Assembly (NCBI GenBank): GCA_011321815.1
Contig: DROS01000038.1
Span: forward strand, 1-37,124
Length of the DNA stretch: 37,124 bases
Direction: 5' to 3'
From: Gammaproteobacteria bacterium
GTDB lineage: Bacteria; Pseudomonadota; Gammaproteobacteria; SZUA-152
Shown piece by piece: positions 9,438 through 17,959 of this stretch (its first letter is position 1; each line of letters opens with the position of its first letter). The notes beneath the pieces are model-generated. The model was not told the DNA's origin, did no database searches, and saw nothing but the letters and a program-made list of their open reading frames with translations. The translations under genes were made by a program, and so were the position numbers.

Positions 9438-10967
9438 CAACGGTTTGATGGGCATGAACTGCCAAAAGAAAACCCGCCACTGCTTCCCTGTGGAGGCAAA
9501 TGAATCCGGATCATCATACAAAGCGTTCCAGCTATTAGCCGGCCTCATATCGGCTTGAATAAACTGCTCCACTTTTTTTGCTATTTTTCCGTTACGGATG
9601 ATCACACCAACTTCTGTATTAAGATTCTCAGAACGCGGGTCCAGGTTATAGGTGCCGATATAAACTGTTTCCGAATCAACAACCATTGTTTTGGCATGTA
9701 TGGCAAAAACCGGGCGTTTCTTTTTTACATTCTCATAGCGATGTAAAAGCTGTTCCTGAATTGCCGGATTCGGTTTGTATTCAAATATCCGCAAACCCAT
9801 ATTCAATAATCTCTGGCGCTGGTTTTTATAACCACTAAAGGCCTGCATGTTATCGGTTGACGCAAGCGAATTAGTGCTGATCTGTATAGAAACCCCTCTC
9901 TTTCGTGCACGCCGAAACAACGATTCGGCTTTTTTGCTCAACACCAGATAGGGCGACTGTATGACAATTTTGGATTTTGCATTTTCAACCAACATTGCCA
10001 ATTCGGTCGTTGTAATACCCCCACCACCCAATGAAAATCGCCGGTTATTTTTTCCGGGTGTGTCACTGATAAATCTGGCATCCGTCCAGACCACCTCTTC
10101 TGTCAGCCCCTGAAAGGCCTCAGAAACATTTTCAATGGCCTTTCGCACTTCAGGCTCAAAATTATCAGGTGACCGTGCATACCCGTGCAGCTCCTGATAA
10201 ATCTGCTGCACCTCCGCATCATCAACAGATACATTTTTTTGCAAAAGTCCCAAACCATCAAATAAGCCATTAACCGCCACACTCAATTCACTAAGCCAGA
10301 ATTGCTCAAAACTCCAAACCATTTTTTCCACAACATTGCCCAGCACCAATATGTCCCTGTCACGGAAATTATATTCCTGGTTATAATCAAAATACTCATC
10401 AGCCATATTGCGGCCACCGGTAATCGCCACCTTTCCATCGACAATAAATATCTTGTCATGCATACGCTGATTAACACCCCGAAAATCAGTTATCACATTC
10501 AAGATACGTTTTTGAACGGGTGTCCCGACAGAATGCTTTGGGTTGTATATTCTAATTGACACATTTGGATGCAAAGCAAGGGCAAGCAACGTCTTGTCAG
10601 GCGCATCAATCAATAAATCATCAACAATAACCCGCACCTTTACCCCGCGCCCAGCGGCACGCAACAAAGCCTCTGTTGCCAGAATTCCGATATTGTCAGT
10701 GCTCCAGATGAAATATTGAACTTCAATGGTTTGTTGTGCGTGATCAGCCAGCCATGCCCGCGCCAAAAGAGCCTCTTCCCCCTTATCCAGTACAAGCACC
10801 CCCGTTAAACCGTCATGCAGTCTGATTTGCTCATCAATGTAAGCAAACCCCGATTGATCGGCGCGCACCGGGTTTTGACAGGCAACAAAAAATAACAGCA
10901 GAAACACCCGGCTCAGCAAAGTGATAAAGCCGGTTTTTGAGGTATTAAAATCAGAAGTATGCTGCAT
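9432..10967 (-). CDS. Phospholipase-D family protein, ClsC-like
   Basis: Predicted cardiolipin synthase or phosphatidyltransferase of the phospholipase-D superfamily, 511 residues. Both HxKxxxxD motifs are intact: His170, Lys172, Asp177 in MHDKIFIVDGK and His424, Lys426, Asp431 in IHAKTMVVDSE, each followed by a G-T/G-N-type tail. The layout resembles E. coli ClsC (YmdC). A hydrophobic N-terminus ends FVAC, so Cys30 could be lipidated and the enzyme would sit in the envelope. It is the third gene of a minus-strand operon, starting one base after the ceramidase-like gene ends, which suggests a job in lipid remodelling. Whether it makes cardiolipin or cleaves phospholipid cannot be decided here. 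Confidence 0.88.
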   Translation of the reverse strand: MQHTSDFNTSKTGFITLLSRVFLLLFFVACQNPVRADQSGFAYIDEQIRLHDGLTGVLVLDKGEEALLARAWLADHAQQTIEVQYFIWSTDNIGILATEALLRAAGRGVKVRVIVDDLLIDAPDKTLLALALHPNVSIRIYNPKHSVGTPVQKRILNVITDFRGVNQRMHDKIFIVDGKVAITGGRNMADEYFDYNQEYNFRDRDILVLGNVVEKMVWSFEQFWLSELSVAVNGLFDGLGLLQKNVSVDDAEVQQIYQELHGYARSPDNFEPEVRKAIENVSEAFQGLTEEVVWTDARFISDTPGKNNRRFSLGGGGITTTELAMLVENAKSKIVIQSPYLVLSKKAESLFRRARKRGVSIQISTNSLASTDNMQAFSGYKNQRQRLLNMGLRIFEYKPNPAIQEQLLHRYENVKKKRPVFAIHAKTMVVDSETVYIGTYNLDPRSENLNTEVGVIIRNGKIAKKVEQFIQADMRPANSWNALYDDPDSFASTGKQWRVFFWQFMPIKPLL

Positions 10968-10968
10968 A

Positions 10969-11766
10969 TTACTGTGTGGAACGGTGTTCCCCTTGTTTTA
11001 TAACCTTCTCATCATAGCGGCCAATATTCCAGACGGCCAACAAAAAGGCAACGCCGGAAAAAGCCGCAATAATATGTTTCATTGCATGACCACTGATACC
11101 GACAATATAGTAAATATCAGCGTCAAAATTCTCCATCAATTTGGCCGTCATGTATAACACAAGAATCAACCAAATATATTTCTGCTGATAATCTGATACC
11201 GGAAACAGAAGCAATAGGAGCGGTATCAATATTATGGGCAAAAACTGCACAACCGCATAAAAACGAAGATCACCAAAACCGATGGTTTCTGTATATGACC
11301 AATAAAACACTGAGGACGCCCCAATAAGTAAAAGCGGCCACAACGCTCTTATTCCCAATCGCTGATCAAGATGGCGCGCCAAAATAAATGAAAAAAAAGC
11401 CATAAATGATATTGTCATTGGCAACCGGTCCCACAATAACGTTTCATTGGTGGGTGAAAGGTGATAATAAGCTGAACCCAGACCAGTCAATATCAATCCA
11501 ATGAAAAACATCAGAACCGGCACTCTATGGCTGACAAGCGATTTTTTTGGCAGCTGCTTTTCCGAGACAATAAGACCAAAAATGCCTATAAGAACAAAAG
11601 GAATGTTTGACAAAACATTCCAGGCATTGGGAATGCCCATTTTTGTATCCCCATCGGCAAATTGATGGTAACCGGTATCCTGAGCAACTGGCTCAATAAA
11701 AAATACCGCCACCAGTACCGCTGCCGTCAGAACCTGTAATATTTTTAGCTTCGTATTGCGGCTCAT
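10969..11766 (-). CDS. Ceramidase-like integral membrane hydrolase (CREST superfamily)
   Basis: A polytopic membrane protein of 265 residues with about seven hydrophobic helices. Conserved metal-site motifs of the alkaline ceramidase/CREST superfamily are visible: SAYYHLSPT near 115, a following LWDRLPM, and SGHAMKHIIAAF near the C-terminus, giving the expected set of His and Asp residues. Members hydrolyse amide or related bonds in lipids; the substrate here is unknown and need not be ceramide, since many bacteria with such proteins lack sphingolipids. The gene overlaps the lipase stop by four bases and ends one base before the PLD gene, so all three are probably cotranscribed. Confidence 0.83.
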   Translation of the reverse strand: MSRNTKLKILQVLTAAVLVAVFFIEPVAQDTGYHQFADGDTKMGIPNAWNVLSNIPFVLIGIFGLIVSEKQLPKKSLVSHRVPVLMFFIGLILTGLGSAYYHLSPTNETLLWDRLPMTISFMAFFSFILARHLDQRLGIRALWPLLLIGASSVFYWSYTETIGFGDLRFYAVVQFLPIILIPLLLLLFPVSDYQQKYIWLILVLYMTAKLMENFDADIYYIVGISGHAMKHIIAAFSGVAFLLAVWNIGRYDEKVIKQGEHRSTQ

Positions 11767-12515
11767 GACGCCTGCTCTTTTTGAATAGTGTTTTTTCGGA
11801 AAAACTTTCCATTCTGTAAATAATTTATCGTCTGAAAAATAACGTCCGTACTCGACATGATCATCGGATGTGTATGCGGTACAACCAAGTAATCTGACAT
11901 ACCCGCCACTTTGGCTCGTTCAACAGACACTTTTCCATCATCATCCCCCGGAATGAACCTGGACAACATCAGATTAATGCTTCTATTACCCGTTATCACA
12001 CCAACAGAATAATCAACAGGCCCCAGCTTATTAGGCAGGCTTTTGGCCGATGTCCCCAGTTGTTGTCCTGCGGGGCCATTAAACGCATAAAACCCTGGAA
12101 AGCCGGCCAGTTTATCAACAACCTCACTACCCTGATTTGGCGGGCTCAACATCACAACATGTCCCAAATTATCCAATGAATGATTCGCCAGATAATAACG
12201 AACCAGAATCCCTCCCATGGAGTGGGTGACAAAATGTATCCTTTTAGGCTGCACAAGCCGACATTCTTCTATGGCTTTTGTCACATAATTTTCTGCCAGC
12301 CTTTCGATGGTTTGCTTTCTTGATGGATAATTGACATTAACCACATGATACCCGGCCTCATTCAATGCAGTTTCCATGGCTGAAAATGAACGACTGCTTC
12401 TGGCAAGCCCATGAAGCAGTACGACACATTCATTTTTATTCCCGATCATTGACATCTCGTTATATTTCATCATTACAAAAGAATAACCTGTTAATCCTGC
12501 TTCCGCCGTTTTCAT
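11763..12515 (-). CDS. Esterase/lipase, alpha/beta-hydrolase fold
   Basis: Predicted serine esterase or lipase. Counted from the ATG at 12515, the oxyanion segment is LLHGLARSS (33-41), the nucleophile elbow THSMGG with Ser99, an acidic cluster DDD near 191-193 and PHTHP with His214/His216 as the catalytic His candidates. It resembles the PGAP1/EstA-type lipases. No secretion signal is clear. The start is uncertain: ATG codons at residues 15, 16, 21 and 23 are also possible, and none has a strong ribosome site; the one at 23 begins close to the conserved core. First gene of the lipase-ceramidase-PLD operon, divergent from an XRE-type regulator. Confidence 0.85.
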   Translation of the reverse strand: MKTAEAGLTGYSFVMMKYNEMSMIGNKNECVVLLHGLARSSRSFSAMETALNEAGYHVVNVNYPSRKQTIERLAENYVTKAIEECRLVQPKRIHFVTHSMGGILVRYYLANHSLDNLGHVVMLSPPNQGSEVVDKLAGFPGFYAFNGPAGQQLGTSAKSLPNKLGPVDYSVGVITGNRSINLMLSRFIPGDDDGKVSVERAKVAGMSDYLVVPHTHPMIMSSTDVIFQTINYLQNGKFFRKNTIQKEQAS

Positions 12516-12567
12516 TCGCGAGGTAATTGTTAGCCTTGGCCATTTAACAAATAAACTATATCAATAT

Positions 12568-12598
12568 TTGTAGCCACAAAATATTCTTTTGGTATACT
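12568..12598 (+). promoter_or_regulatory. Candidate extended -10 promoter for the XRE regulator
   Basis: TATACT at 12593-12598 is preceded by TG one base away, an extended -10 element, with a weak TTGTAG at 12568-12573 (19-base spacer). It stands in the AT-rich 125-base gap between the divergent lipase operon and the regulator. A short inverted repeat (GTATA ... TATAC) overlaps it and could be an operator. Read by eye only. Confidence 0.45.
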
Positions 12599-12640
12599 AC
12601 TAATATACTTCGCAATCAGAAAAACTCTGGGGAATGGGAT

Positions 12641-13384
12641 ATGGCGCAAACCACGGCACTGATAGACACATTGAAGCAGGCCCTGAAAAGCCATCGCCTG
12701 ACCTATGCCCACGTTGCACAAAAGCTGGGGATGAGCGAGGCCAATATCAAGCGCATGTTTGCTTCAAAACGCTTTACCCTCGAACGTTTGGAAGATATCT
12801 GTCAATTGATGCACATGGAGTTAAGTGACCTTTTTCAACTTTACGAGGAGTCACGTCAACGCATCACCCAGCTGACCCTGGAGCAGGAAAAAGGACTGGT
12901 AGATGATGCCAAGCTTTTGCTGGTGGCAGTGAGCGTTCGTAACCGGCTCAGTTTTTCTGACATTATTAATAATTATCAGATTTCCGAGACGGAATGTATT
13001 CGCTGCCTCACCACGTTGGATAAACTCAAGATCATCGACTTATTACCCAATAACCGAATCAAACTGCGAATAGACGATGATTTCCGCTGGTTGCCCAATG
13101 GTCCCATTGACCGTTTTTTTGAACAACAGATTAAAAACCAGTTTTTAAAATCACGATTTAAGGGTGAGCAAGAGGAACGCTTGTTCCTGTTTGGTCTTTT
13201 GAGTGAATCCTCCACCCAGGTGATGATGAACAAAATGCAATCTTTGGCCAAAGAGTTTACCGACCTGCATCGCCAGGATGCCAAATTACCGCTTGCCAAA
13301 CGTCACAATATCGGTGTTATGCTGGCCATCAGGCCGTGGGAATTGGCATTTTTTTCAGACATTGCAAAGCACCACACACAATAA
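12641..13384 (+). CDS. XRE-family helix-turn-helix transcriptional regulator
   Basis: A DNA-binding regulator of 247 residues. The N-terminal Cro/C1-type helix-turn-helix covers about 8-65 (YAHVAQKLGMSEANIKRMFA followed by FTLERLEDIC). The remaining 180 residues are mostly helical; the part around 100-150 (ISETECIRCLTTLDKLKIIDLLPNNRIKL) looks like a second winged-helix domain ending in a beta wing, and the C-terminus may be a sensor or dimerisation region. A GGGGAATGG ribosome site precedes the ATG. Its divergent position suggests that it controls the lipase-ceramidase-PLD operon, itself, or both; that is inference from gene order. Confidence 0.85.
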   Translation: MAQTTALIDTLKQALKSHRLTYAHVAQKLGMSEANIKRMFASKRFTLERLEDICQLMHMELSDLFQLYEESRQRITQLTLEQEKGLVDDAKLLLVAVSVRNRLSFSDIINNYQISETECIRCLTTLDKLKIIDLLPNNRIKLRIDDDFRWLPNGPIDRFFEQQIKNQFLKSRFKGEQEERLFLFGLLSESSTQVMMNKMQSLAKEFTDLHRQDAKLPLAKRHNIGVMLAIRPWELAFFSDIAKHHTQ

Positions 13385-13416
13385 TCAGCAAGAGGTGTTT
13401 TCGCACCTCTTGCTGA
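13385..13416. terminator. Bidirectional hairpin between convergent genes
   Basis: A perfect 13-base-pair stem (TCAGCAAGAGGTG with its complement) and a six-base loop begin right after the regulator stop codon and lie 14 bases from the stop of the convergent outer-membrane protein gene. There is no clear T-run on either side, so it may terminate weakly or protect mRNA 3' ends. Confidence 0.65.
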
Positions 13417-13430
13417 TACCTGCACCAATA

Positions 13431-14039
13431 TCAAAATTTGAACTTGATGTTGGCACTGACTGAGTCTGCTTCTTTCAGAGCGACGCCACTAAAGTTATAG
13501 CGCTCCCATTCAATTAACAACGTACGTTCGTCGCCACCATAAAGGTCGATATTCACGCCTACGCCATAGGTTAACCCCTGGCCAGACTCAATCTCATTGT
13601 CATCGTTATCCATGAGCGACCAAAAAGATGTGCCGAGCCGGGCCTGGAAATCAATATTTTTAAACATTGGCTGAGTAACAACCGCGTCGATATATGCAGC
13701 ATTTGCCGTAAACACATTGCTTTGCCTTGAATTGACATCCATTACAATCTCGCCAAAGCTGATCACGCCAAGCTCTACGCCTAAAATGGGATCGAACTGA
13801 TGCCCGGCAAACAATTTAAACGTATTCCCAGCTTGACGAAACGACGCCTCTGTCCCCCCCGAATATGCCACAGACAAATTGGCTTCGTTGAACGTCAAAT
13901 TGGTTGCGCTGACACCAACCCCGGCATACCAGCGTTTTTCAGTGTCAGAACCGGGGGCGGCAAACACTTGTGGCACATATCCTCCTGCTAGAAACACGGC
14001 GACCAATAACCACGATTTTTTTGAATGATAACGTTTCAT
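13431..14039 (-). CDS. Small outer-membrane beta-barrel protein
   Basis: A 202-residue secreted protein. The signal peptide (KKSWLLVAVFLAGG, cleavage after VFA near 28) leads to a mature part of alternating hydrophobic and polar strands: WYAGVGVSATNLTF, FKLFAGHQFDPILGVELGVISFGE, YGVGVNIDLYGG. It ends in KFKF, and a C-terminal Phe is the usual signal for the BAM machinery. The size suggests an eight-stranded barrel of the OmpA-like/OMP_b-brl type without a peptidoglycan-binding domain. The ribosome site AAAGGAG lies seven bases before the ATG. The specific role is unknown. Confidence 0.82.
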   Translation of the reverse strand: MKRYHSKKSWLLVAVFLAGGYVPQVFAAPGSDTEKRWYAGVGVSATNLTFNEANLSVAYSGGTEASFRQAGNTFKLFAGHQFDPILGVELGVISFGEIVMDVNSRQSNVFTANAAYIDAVVTQPMFKNIDFQARLGTSFWSLMDNDDNEIESGQGLTYGVGVNIDLYGGDERTLLIEWERYNFSGVALKEADSVSANIKFKF

Positions 14040-14470
14040 TTTATTTCTCCTTTGCTTTTGAATGATGCTTTTGTGAATTAAAAAGATAAGGAAAAATTAA
14101 CGGAAAGATATTTTATCGCAACGTTTATGGAAAAAACATCGATTACTTATACGAACAGTATTAAATACCAATACTATCTTTTATAGCGCCCCTCGCTACC
14201 ATCGAGTTATCGGATTCCGTGTGGTTCCCACGGGGCAAACGTCACGGCCATTAAGTTAAGCGTATTTGGCCAAACCTGGCGTTTGTCAACGCAGAGCGCA
14301 CAGAGAAAACCCATAAAAACTCTGCGCCCTCTGCGTTAACCACACTGCACTCAAACAACGCGCACCGAAGGGGGCCTGTGGAAACCACCAAGCACCCAAG
14401 AAAGTCTATGAAAAATATACCCTAAACATACTATTCTGCTATTTTTATCAATATGGTTTATTTATAAAGC
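14040..14470. other. Gene-free intergenic region
   Basis: Most of the 488-base gap between the divergent outer-membrane protein gene and aas. It is AT-rich near the barrel gene, with a small palindrome (GTATTAAATAC at 14158-14168) that could be an operator. It then carries the hairpin repeat at 14288-14337 and a tract around 14381-14405 (ACCACCAAGCACCCAAGAAAG) resembling low-complexity intergenic repeats seen in environmental bacteria. No coding frame is convincing. Confidence 0.6.
14288..14337. repeat. Imperfect palindromic intergenic repeat
   Basis: Two 18-base arms (14288-14305 and 14320-14337) match at 16 of 18 positions when one is reverse-complemented, around a 14-base A-rich loop. The arms are made of CGCAGAG-type words. 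This looks like a dispersed extragenic palindrome rather than a terminator, because it is followed by TAACCACAC and not by a T-run. Only one copy is in the window, so repetition in the genome is inference. Confidence 0.6.
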
Positions 14471-14521
14471 CCTTTTGACGATTATCAGCCCAACACAACC
14501 CGATAATCACGTCGAAAGGAG
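14471..14521 (+). promoter_or_regulatory. Hairpin masking the aas ribosome binding site (fourU-like)
   Basis: CCTTTTGACG (14471-14480) and ATTATC (14481-14486) can pair with GATAAT (14502-14507) and CGTCGAAAGG (14510-14519), leaving a two-base bulge and a 15-base loop: 16 pairs including one G-U. The right arm contains AAAGG of the Shine-Dalgarno sequence AAAGGAG (14515-14521), seven bases before the aas ATG. Four U residues face GAAA, as in fourU RNA thermometers. Thermosensing or other translational control is inference; an operator palindrome is the alternative. Confidence 0.55.
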
Positions 14522-14527
14522 AAAATC

Positions 14528-16669
14528 ATGTTCAAGGTCATATTGCGCTGGATACTGCAAACCCTGTACCGCGTCGAAGTGAAAGGCGCTGAGCATCTGG
14601 CTCAGTTCAGTGAGCGCACATTGGTGGTCGCAAACCACACTTCATTTCTGGATGCCGTTTTGCTGTACGCTTACCTCCCGATATCAGCAACCTTTGCAAT
14701 CAATACCTATATCTCCCGTCGCTGGATTGGGCGTCTGGCCAATGTGATTGGCAATTTGTTTCCCATTGATCCCAGTAACCCGCTTTCCATCCGCGCCCTC
14801 ATCCGTCGCCTGCAAAAAGGTGGCGCAGTCGTTATTTTTCCCGAGGGCCGCATCACGGTAACCGGCTCTCTGATGAAGGTGTACCCCGGACCCGGTCTGG
14901 TGGCTGACCGATCCCATGCCACGGTATTACCGATTCGTATCGACGGCGCCCAATACACGCCGTTTTCCCGGTTACGGGGCCGTGTTCGCCTGAGCTGGTT
15001 CCCCAAAATCACCTTGAATGTGCAAGCTCCCCGTTGTTTGTATATCGCTGACGAATACCGTGGCCGTCGTCGCCGCGAGCAAGCAGGCCGTCTGTTGTCG
15101 GAGCTGATGGCCGAGATGATGTACAACACCGCAAATACAAGCCAGACACTGGTGGGGCGTTTGCTTGATGCTCGCCGTATTCACGGCGGTTCACACATCA
15201 TTGCCGAAGATATCAACCGCACACCATTAAGTTATAACAGCCTGATTACCCGCTCTGTTGTGCTGGGTCGCCAGTTGCTCAAATATTGCAATGGCGATGA
15301 TACCCTTGGGGTTTTGTTGCCGGGAACACTGGCCACTGTGGCAACATTCTGGGGCTTACAGCTGCATAACAAAACCCCTGCCATGCTCAACTACACCACC
15401 GGCGCACAGGGAATGATCGCCGCTTGTGAAACCGCTCAATTACGCCGTGTGGTAACATCCCGTCGCTTCGTGCAACAGGCCAAAATTGAAAAGGCTGTAG
15501 AAGCACTGAGCCAACAGGTTGAACTGATTTATCTTGAAGATGTGGCAGAAACCATCGGACTGTTTGATAAATTGTTGGGCCTGGTAAAAAGCCGTATCGA
15601 CAGCTGGTTATTGCGCGATGCCTGTGGTGACACAACACAACGTGCTGTCATTCTGTTTACCTCAGGCTCGGAAGGCACTCCCAAAGGTGTCGTGCTGTCT
15701 CACCATAATCTGTTGGCCAATATCCAGCAGCTGATGTCACGGATTGATTTTAATGCTCAGGATGTTGCCCTTAATGCGTTGCCTTTGTTCCATTCTTTTG
15801 GTTTGACCGCAGGCATGATTCTGCCGTTGACATCGGGTGTGCGGGTGTTCTTCTATCCCTCACCATTACATTACCGGGTAGTGCCGGAAGTTGCTTATGA
15901 AATCAATGCCACGCTGCTGTTTGGCACCAACACCTTTTTGTCTGGTTATGCACGCTTTGCCAATGCCTATGATTTTTATAGCCTGCGTTATGTGTTTGCC
16001 GGTGCTGAAAAACTTCAGGATGACGTCCGCCGTACCTGGCAGGATAAATTCGGCGTACGCATTTTTGAAGGTTACGGTGCCACCGAAACCAGTCCCGTTA
16101 TCGCAGGCAACGCACCCCTGGCAAACCGTCCCGGCACTGTCGGCCAGTTAATGCCTGGCATGGAATACCGTTTACTCAATGTGCCGGGATTGGAAGAAGG
16201 TCAGCGTCTACATGTTAAAGGCCCGAATGTCATGCAGGGTTATTTGTTTCATGATAACCCCGGTGTGCTGGTACCACCTTCATCTGAGCTGGGAGACGGC
16301 TGGTATGACACGGGTGATATTGTCACTATTGATGCCGACGGTTTTGTGCGAATCTGCGGCCGCGCCAAGCGTTTTGCAAAAATTGCCGGTGAAATGGTTT
16401 CACTCACCTCTGTTGAAGTACTAGCCAGCAAAGTGTGGCCTGACGCCCTGCATGCCGCTATCGCCATCCCGGACCCCAAAAAAGGTGAACAAGTGATATT
16501 ACTCACGACCATTGACAGCGCAGACCGTGCAGCATTGCTGACACAGGCGAGAACTGAGGGTTATGCAGAAATCAGCGTACCCCGAAAAGTCATGCATATC
16601 GATAAAATGCCTGTTCTGGGCACGGGTAAAATCGATTACGTTTCGGCGAATAAATTGGCGGCAGCCTGA
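14528..16669 (+). CDS. aas: Bifunctional acyl-ACP synthetase / lysophospholipid acyltransferase
   Basis: Aas re-acylates lysophospholipids (chiefly 2-acyl-glycerophosphoethanolamine) at the inner membrane, using fatty acid activated on acyl carrier protein. The N-terminal PlsC-type domain (about 15-190) has the acyltransferase motif NHTSFLD near 38 and FPEGR near 105. The C-terminal AMP-binding domain (about 215-710) shows LFTSGSEGTPKGV near 378, EGYGATETSP near 515, DTGD near 595 and a C-terminal Lys in GTGKIDY. At 713 residues it is close to the E. coli enzyme (719). lplT follows two bases after its stop; E. coli has the opposite order, lplT then aas. The ribosome site AAAGGAG sits inside a hairpin. 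Confidence 0.95.
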   Translation: MFKVILRWILQTLYRVEVKGAEHLAQFSERTLVVANHTSFLDAVLLYAYLPISATFAINTYISRRWIGRLANVIGNLFPIDPSNPLSIRALIRRLQKGGAVVIFPEGRITVTGSLMKVYPGPGLVADRSHATVLPIRIDGAQYTPFSRLRGRVRLSWFPKITLNVQAPRCLYIADEYRGRRRREQAGRLLSELMAEMMYNTANTSQTLVGRLLDARRIHGGSHIIAEDINRTPLSYNSLITRSVVLGRQLLKYCNGDDTLGVLLPGTLATVATFWGLQLHNKTPAMLNYTTGAQGMIAACETAQLRRVVTSRRFVQQAKIEKAVEALSQQVELIYLEDVAETIGLFDKLLGLVKSRIDSWLLRDACGDTTQRAVILFTSGSEGTPKGVVLSHHNLLANIQQLMSRIDFNAQDVALNALPLFHSFGLTAGMILPLTSGVRVFFYPSPLHYRVVPEVAYEINATLLFGTNTFLSGYARFANAYDFYSLRYVFAGAEKLQDDVRRTWQDKFGVRIFEGYGATETSPVIAGNAPLANRPGTVGQLMPGMEYRLLNVPGLEEGQRLHVKGPNVMQGYLFHDNPGVLVPPSSELGDGWYDTGDIVTIDADGFVRICGRAKRFAKIAGEMVSLTSVEVLASKVWPDALHAAIAIPDPKKGEQVILLTTIDSADRAALLTQARTEGYAEISVPRKVMHIDKMPVLGTGKIDYVSANKLAAA

Positions 16670-16671
16670 CC

Positions 16672-17874
16672 ATGAAAAACAAAATGAATAACAACATTTA
16701 TCGTGTGCTGGCCACCCAGTTTCTGACGGCTTTTGCGGATAATGCTGTTTTGTTCACGGCCATCACCATCATCATGCAACAAGTCGAACCTGGAAACTGG
16801 TATATACCCGCTTTACAGGCTTCGTTTCTGATTGCCTTTGTCTTGCTGGCTCCCTGGGTAGGCCGGCTTGCCGACGCCCGCCCCAAACCCCGTGTGTTGT
16901 TCGCTGCAAACATCGTAAAGGCTTTTGGGGCAGGGTTGTTATTTCTGAATATTGAACCGCTTATTGCTTATGCCATTATTGGCCTTGGCGCAGCGGCATA
17001 CAGTCCGGCAAAGTATGGCATTCTTCCTGAGATGGTTAACGAAAACACACTGGTCAAGGCAAACGGCTGGATAGAAGGGTCAACCATCCTTGCTATTCTC
17101 AGTGGTACCGTGATCGGTGCAGCATTGTCAGAATATTCCATTACTATCGCACTTTTTACTGTCATTATTTTATATATTGTTTCCGCACTGATCGCATTCA
17201 GCATCCGGCACAATGTTATTGTCGGCGTAAAAAAAGAAAATGCACTTGGCAATTTCCATACACAAATGAAAGGTCTGCTGGCCACACCACGGGCCCGGTT
17301 TTCGACGCTCGGTGTCAGCCTGTTCTGGGCTGCGGCGACTGTGTTACGGGTATTGCTGGTGGCGTGGGCACCCGCAGTGTTATTTATTCATTCGACCACG
17401 GACATTGCCATGCTCACCATGGCCGTTGCCATCGGCATTGCCTGTGGTTCGTTATTGGTGCCACGTCTTATTCCTTTGGCTTACTTGCGTCGCGCACGAC
17501 TGGCGGCTTACGCCATGGGCATTGTTATTGTATTACTGGCCACAGTGGATAATATTTGGGTGGCGCGTTTTGCCTTGTTTCTGGCAGGTACCTGCGGTGG
17601 CCTTTTTGTTGTTCCCATTAATGCCGCACTACAAGAAATCGGACATAAATCCATTGGCAGCGGTGGCGCAGTGGCAATCCAGAATTTCTTTGAAAACCTG
17701 GCGATGTTAACTGCCACGGGAATCTACGCAATTGTCGCAGGCGCCAGTGTAGACCCGGTCATCACCATGATGTGGCTAGGTGCATTAGTCATCATTGCAA
17801 CCATCATCATTTCGTGGCGTCTGCCTGAAGATACTGGTGAATTGCTTGATACTGGAGGCAATCACAAAAATTAA
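16672..17874 (+). CDS. lplT: Lysophospholipid transporter (major facilitator family)
   Basis: LplT flips lysophospholipids from the outer to the inner leaflet of the inner membrane, where Aas re-acylates them. The 400-residue protein has about 12 hydrophobic segments; the start (YRVLATQFLTAFADNAVLF) and the loop GRLADARPKPRVLFAANIVKA carry the features expected of LplT, including the MFS-type basic loop between helices 2 and 3. The length is near that of E. coli LplT (397). It is translationally linked to aas with a two-base gap. An ATG five codons downstream is an alternative start. Confidence 0.93.
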   Translation: MKNKMNNNIYRVLATQFLTAFADNAVLFTAITIIMQQVEPGNWYIPALQASFLIAFVLLAPWVGRLADARPKPRVLFAANIVKAFGAGLLFLNIEPLIAYAIIGLGAAAYSPAKYGILPEMVNENTLVKANGWIEGSTILAILSGTVIGAALSEYSITIALFTVIILYIVSALIAFSIRHNVIVGVKKENALGNFHTQMKGLLATPRARFSTLGVSLFWAAATVLRVLLVAWAPAVLFIHSTTDIAMLTMAVAIGIACGSLLVPRLIPLAYLRRARLAAYAMGIVIVLLATVDNIWVARFALFLAGTCGGLFVVPINAALQEIGHKSIGSGGAVAIQNFFENLAMLTATGIYAIVAGASVDPVITMMWLGALVIIATIIISWRLPEDTGELLDTGGNHKN

Positions 17875-17906
17875 ATACCCGTTGGGGTTGTCGCTCATAA
17901 AGCATA

Positions 17907-17936
17907 AGGCAATTAGCCAGCTCCGGTTAATTGCCT
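17907..17936. terminator. Hairpin between convergent genes
   Basis: AGGCAATTAGCC pairs with GGTTAATTGCCT (12 pairs including one G-U) around a six-base loop. It lies between the end of lplT and the end of the convergent ABM-like gene and could serve both. No strong T-run follows on either strand. Confidence 0.55.
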
Positions 17937-17959
17937 GTCATGCAATATTATCTTGATTG

